Shown one piece after another: positions 62,461-64,000 of a DNA stretch of 64,000 bases; within the stretch, counting starts at the first letter, position 1; each line of letters opens with the position of its first letter. The notes under the pieces were generated by a model. That model saw only the letters and a list, made by a program, of their open reading frames with translations, had not been told where the DNA came from and did not search any database. The translations under genes and the position numbers were made by a program. The stretch lies in the NCBI RefSeq assembly GCF_035930445.1, contig NZ_CP142394.1, positions 1,955,501-2,019,500 on the forward strand, written 5' to 3'. The DNA is from Sphingopyxis chilensis. Its GTDB lineage: Bacteria; Pseudomonadota; Alphaproteobacteria; Sphingomonadales; Sphingomonadaceae.

Positions 62461-62943
62461 ATGGGACCAATCACCGCTCGCGCCGCCGCCGCCTTTGCCC
62501 CGCTGGCGCTTTTGCTGGCGACTCCGGCGCATGCCGAACTGGTCAACGCGGCGAATCCGGAGACGATCAAGGCGATCGTCGAGTCGCAGGGCTGGCCCGC
62601 GACGATCGTCGTCAAGGAGGGCGACGATCCCTATATCGAAAGCAACCGGGCCGGCCTGAAATTCCTCGTCCTCTTCATGAATTGCGATGCGGGCCAGCGG
62701 TGCAAGACGCTGCAATATTATATGGGATTCAGCGACGCCAAGGACGTCACGCTCGAACGGCTCAACCAGTGGAACAAGGAAAAGCGTTTCGCGCGCGCCT
62801 ATAAGGACGACGCCGGCGACCCGGTGCTGGAAATGGACGTCGACCTCGATTTCGCGGGCATCCCGCGCGAAAATGTCGGCGAGACCTTCAACACCTGGGC
62901 CTCGCTGATGGACAGCTTCCGGGCTTATGTTTTCGAGAAATAG
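62461..62943 (+). CDS. Exported YbjN domain protein (copy 1)
   Basis: A 160-residue protein with a signal peptide (AAAAFAPLALLLATPAHA) and one YbjN domain (IVESQGWPATIVVKEGDDPYIES, KFLVLFMNCDAGQRC, LNQWNKEKRFARAY). YbjN-like domains (type III chaperone fold) in cytosolic E. coli YbjN affect stress and motility; periplasmic forms are common in sphingomonads and unassigned. The pair of Cys may form a disulphide. A paralogue follows after 40 bp. Confidence 0.84.
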   Translation: MGPITARAAAAFAPLALLLATPAHAELVNAANPETIKAIVESQGWPATIVVKEGDDPYIESNRAGLKFLVLFMNCDAGQRCKTLQYYMGFSDAKDVTLERLNQWNKEKRFARAYKDDAGDPVLEMDVDLDFAGIPRENVGETFNTWASLMDSFRAYVFEK

Positions 62944-62983
62944 GGACAGCCGGCCCGGATGATGGGTGAACAAGGGGGAATTC

Positions 62984-63523
62984 GTGAAGACAATTTTAGT
63001 CGCGGCGATGCTTGCAGTATCGCCTGCCGCACCAGCGCAGGGTGCCATAGAAAATACGACGGCGCTTCAGGAGGCGACAACCGCGGATATTCCGATCAAG
63101 GCAGACGCCGGGCAAATCGCCAAGCTGCTGTCCGACGAGGGCTATCGCGCCAAGGTTGAGGCCGACAAGGACGGCACCACCTATATCAAATCCGCCAGTG
63201 GCGGGCGCAATTTCACCATCTATTTTCTCGGCTGCGACGGCGGGGTAAAGCTGGGGCCCTGCAGTTCCATCGAATTCTATACGGGCTTCACGATCGGCAA
63301 GCCCTTCCCCGTCGAACGGACGAACGAGTGGAACGCCAAGAACCGCTACGGCCGCACCTATGTCGATAAAGAGAATGACCCGGTCATCGAGATGGATATC
63401 TATCTCGATGCCGGAGGCATGCCGCGCGCGCAGTTCATCGAAAACCTACAAATTTGGACCGACGTTATGGCCAATTTCGATACCTTCGTCTTTAACGACG
63501 GGAACGACGTCAAAAAGAAATAA
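62984..63523 (+). CDS. Exported YbjN domain protein (copy 2)
   Basis: A 179-residue paralogue of the preceding gene, with a signal peptide (TILVAAMLAVSPAAPAQG) and the same domain (IAKLLSDEGYRAKVEADKDG, NFTIYFLGCDGGVKLGPC, NEWNAKNRYGRTYVD). GTG 62984 is chosen because AAGGGGGAA precedes it and the signal peptide then begins at residue 2; an earlier GTG at 62966 is in frame. It ends in a Lys-rich tail. The two genes are likely co-transcribed and arose by duplication. Confidence 0.83.
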   Translation: MKTILVAAMLAVSPAAPAQGAIENTTALQEATTADIPIKADAGQIAKLLSDEGYRAKVEADKDGTTYIKSASGGRNFTIYFLGCDGGVKLGPCSSIEFYTGFTIGKPFPVERTNEWNAKNRYGRTYVDKENDPVIEMDIYLDAGGMPRAQFIENLQIWTDVMANFDTFVFNDGNDVKKK

Positions 63524-63529
63524 GCGCTC

Positions 63530-64000
63530 TCACGCGTTCCGCAGCGCGCCCGCGACCAGCTTCTGCAGCTTCGAGTGCACCGCGGCGCTGCCCGCGATGA
63601 ACTCGCTGCGATCGATCGCGCGGTCGCCGCCGCGGAAATCGCTGACGAAACCGCCGGCTTCGCGCACGAGCAGCATGCCCGCCGCGACGTCCCAGACCTG
63701 CAGGTCGCTTTCCCAGAAGCCGTCGTAACGGCCCGCCGCGATCCATGCGAGGTCAAGACTGGCGGCGCCGAAGCGGCGGATACCGGCGACTTCGGGCGCA
63801 ACCGCACCGAAAATGCGGCTCCACTGCGCCATATTGCCATGGCCCATATATGGGATGCCCGTCGCGATCAGGCATTCGTTGAGGTGGCGGCGCGACGCCA
63901 CACGCAAACGCCGGTCGTGCAGCCACGCGCCGCGGCCGCGCTCGGCCCAATAGCTTTCGTCGGTAACGGGCTGGTAGACGAGTGCCGCCGTGACGTCGCC
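63530..64000 (-). CDS. Inositol monophosphatase family protein, C-terminal part (5' end beyond window)
   Basis: The frame is open to the window edge; 156 residues are visible. It carries LVYQPVTDESYWAERGRGAW, the family ATGIPYMG-type sequence and the metal motif VWDVAAGMLLVREAGG, placing it in the IMPase/SuhB family, which hydrolyses inositol monophosphate or related phosphates (or, in some bacteria, acts in rRNA processing). The N-terminal metal motif (DPLDGTTN type) lies outside the window. Only 6 bp separate it from the end of the convergent YbjN pair. Confidence 0.9.
   Translation of the reverse strand, partial: GDVTAALVYQPVTDESYWAERGRGAWLHDRRLRVASRRHLNECLIATGIPYMGHGNMAQWSRIFGAVAPEVAGIRRFGAASLDLAWIAAGRYDGFWESDLQVWDVAAGMLLVREAGGFVSDFRGGDRAIDRSEFIAGSAAVHSKLQKLVAGALRNA

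Overview
The window is a high-GC, gene-dense chromosomal stretch from an alphaproteobacterium, most likely a sphingomonad (Sphingomonadales, Sphingopyxis-like). The assignment rests on the alphaproteobacterial nuo operon with class-typical NuoG and NuoF lengths, RNase J plus CoaX downstream of it, DUF1467 and DUF1674 proteins, a SapC homologue, an exported M28 peptidase, and overall protein style. No rRNA, CRISPR array, insertion sequence, integrase or prophage gene was recognised. It is a core-genome window with a few accessory-looking pieces.

Region by region. 1-6.1 kb: end of folC, an AmpG-type permease, an orphan receiver protein, rluB-rsmD (rRNA modification) and an MHS-family permease. 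6.1-13.4 kb: rlpA, a DUF2520 Rossmann protein, a UvrD/PcrA helicase, a DUF4349-like lipoprotein, a TPR/aspartyl hydroxylase and an acyl-CoA dehydrogenase. 13.4-19.3 kb: a long palindrome and tRNA-Ala(CGC), a CurA-type reductase, a DEAD-box helicase, a secreted unknown, an FAD-linked 2-hydroxyacid dehydrogenase and SapC. 19.3-30.9 kb: SdhAF4-like DUF1674, rsmB, a DUF885 lipoprotein, an MFS exporter, a small hydrolase coupled to cysK, a SleB-type wall hydrolase, ettA with a thioesterase, and an M28 peptidase.

31.0-34.1 kb: an Ala-rich lipoprotein with a strong terminator, then a translationally coupled pair (DUF2235 alpha/beta hydrolase plus ComEC-type metallo-beta-lactamase-fold hydrolase) ending just before tRNA-Pro(TGG). 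This pair is the most accessory-looking module and the best candidate for an undescribed function. 34.2-43.5 kb: an M20 peptidase, a tRNA with CAT anticodon (probably Ile2), a histidine kinase with a polysaccharide deacetylase, an Lrp/AsnC regulator, a TPR periplasmic protein, an Hpt-like protein lacking the phosphoacceptor histidine, and a large two-TM coiled-coil protein whose layout recalls TipN.

43.6-62.2 kb: one very long minus-strand transcription unit, nuoA-B-C-D-(61 aa ORF)-E-F-G-(91 aa ORF)-(45 aa ORF)-H-I-J-K-L-M-N-birA-coaX-rnj-DUF1467. Most junctions are 1-8 bp overlaps, so translation is probably coupled along the unit. It encodes all of respiratory complex I, three small ORFs between canonical nuo genes, then biotin ligase, pantothenate kinase and RNase J. 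Oddities are a Lys/Ala/Pro-rich 105-residue tail on NuoC, a His-rich stretch in NuoL, and a birA with no ATG, GTG or TTG where its start should be. 62.4-64 kb: two tandem exported YbjN-family proteins and the 3' part of an inositol monophosphatase gene.

Several intergenic palindromes recur and look like sphingomonad REP-type elements. All function calls are from reading the sequence; no database search was run.
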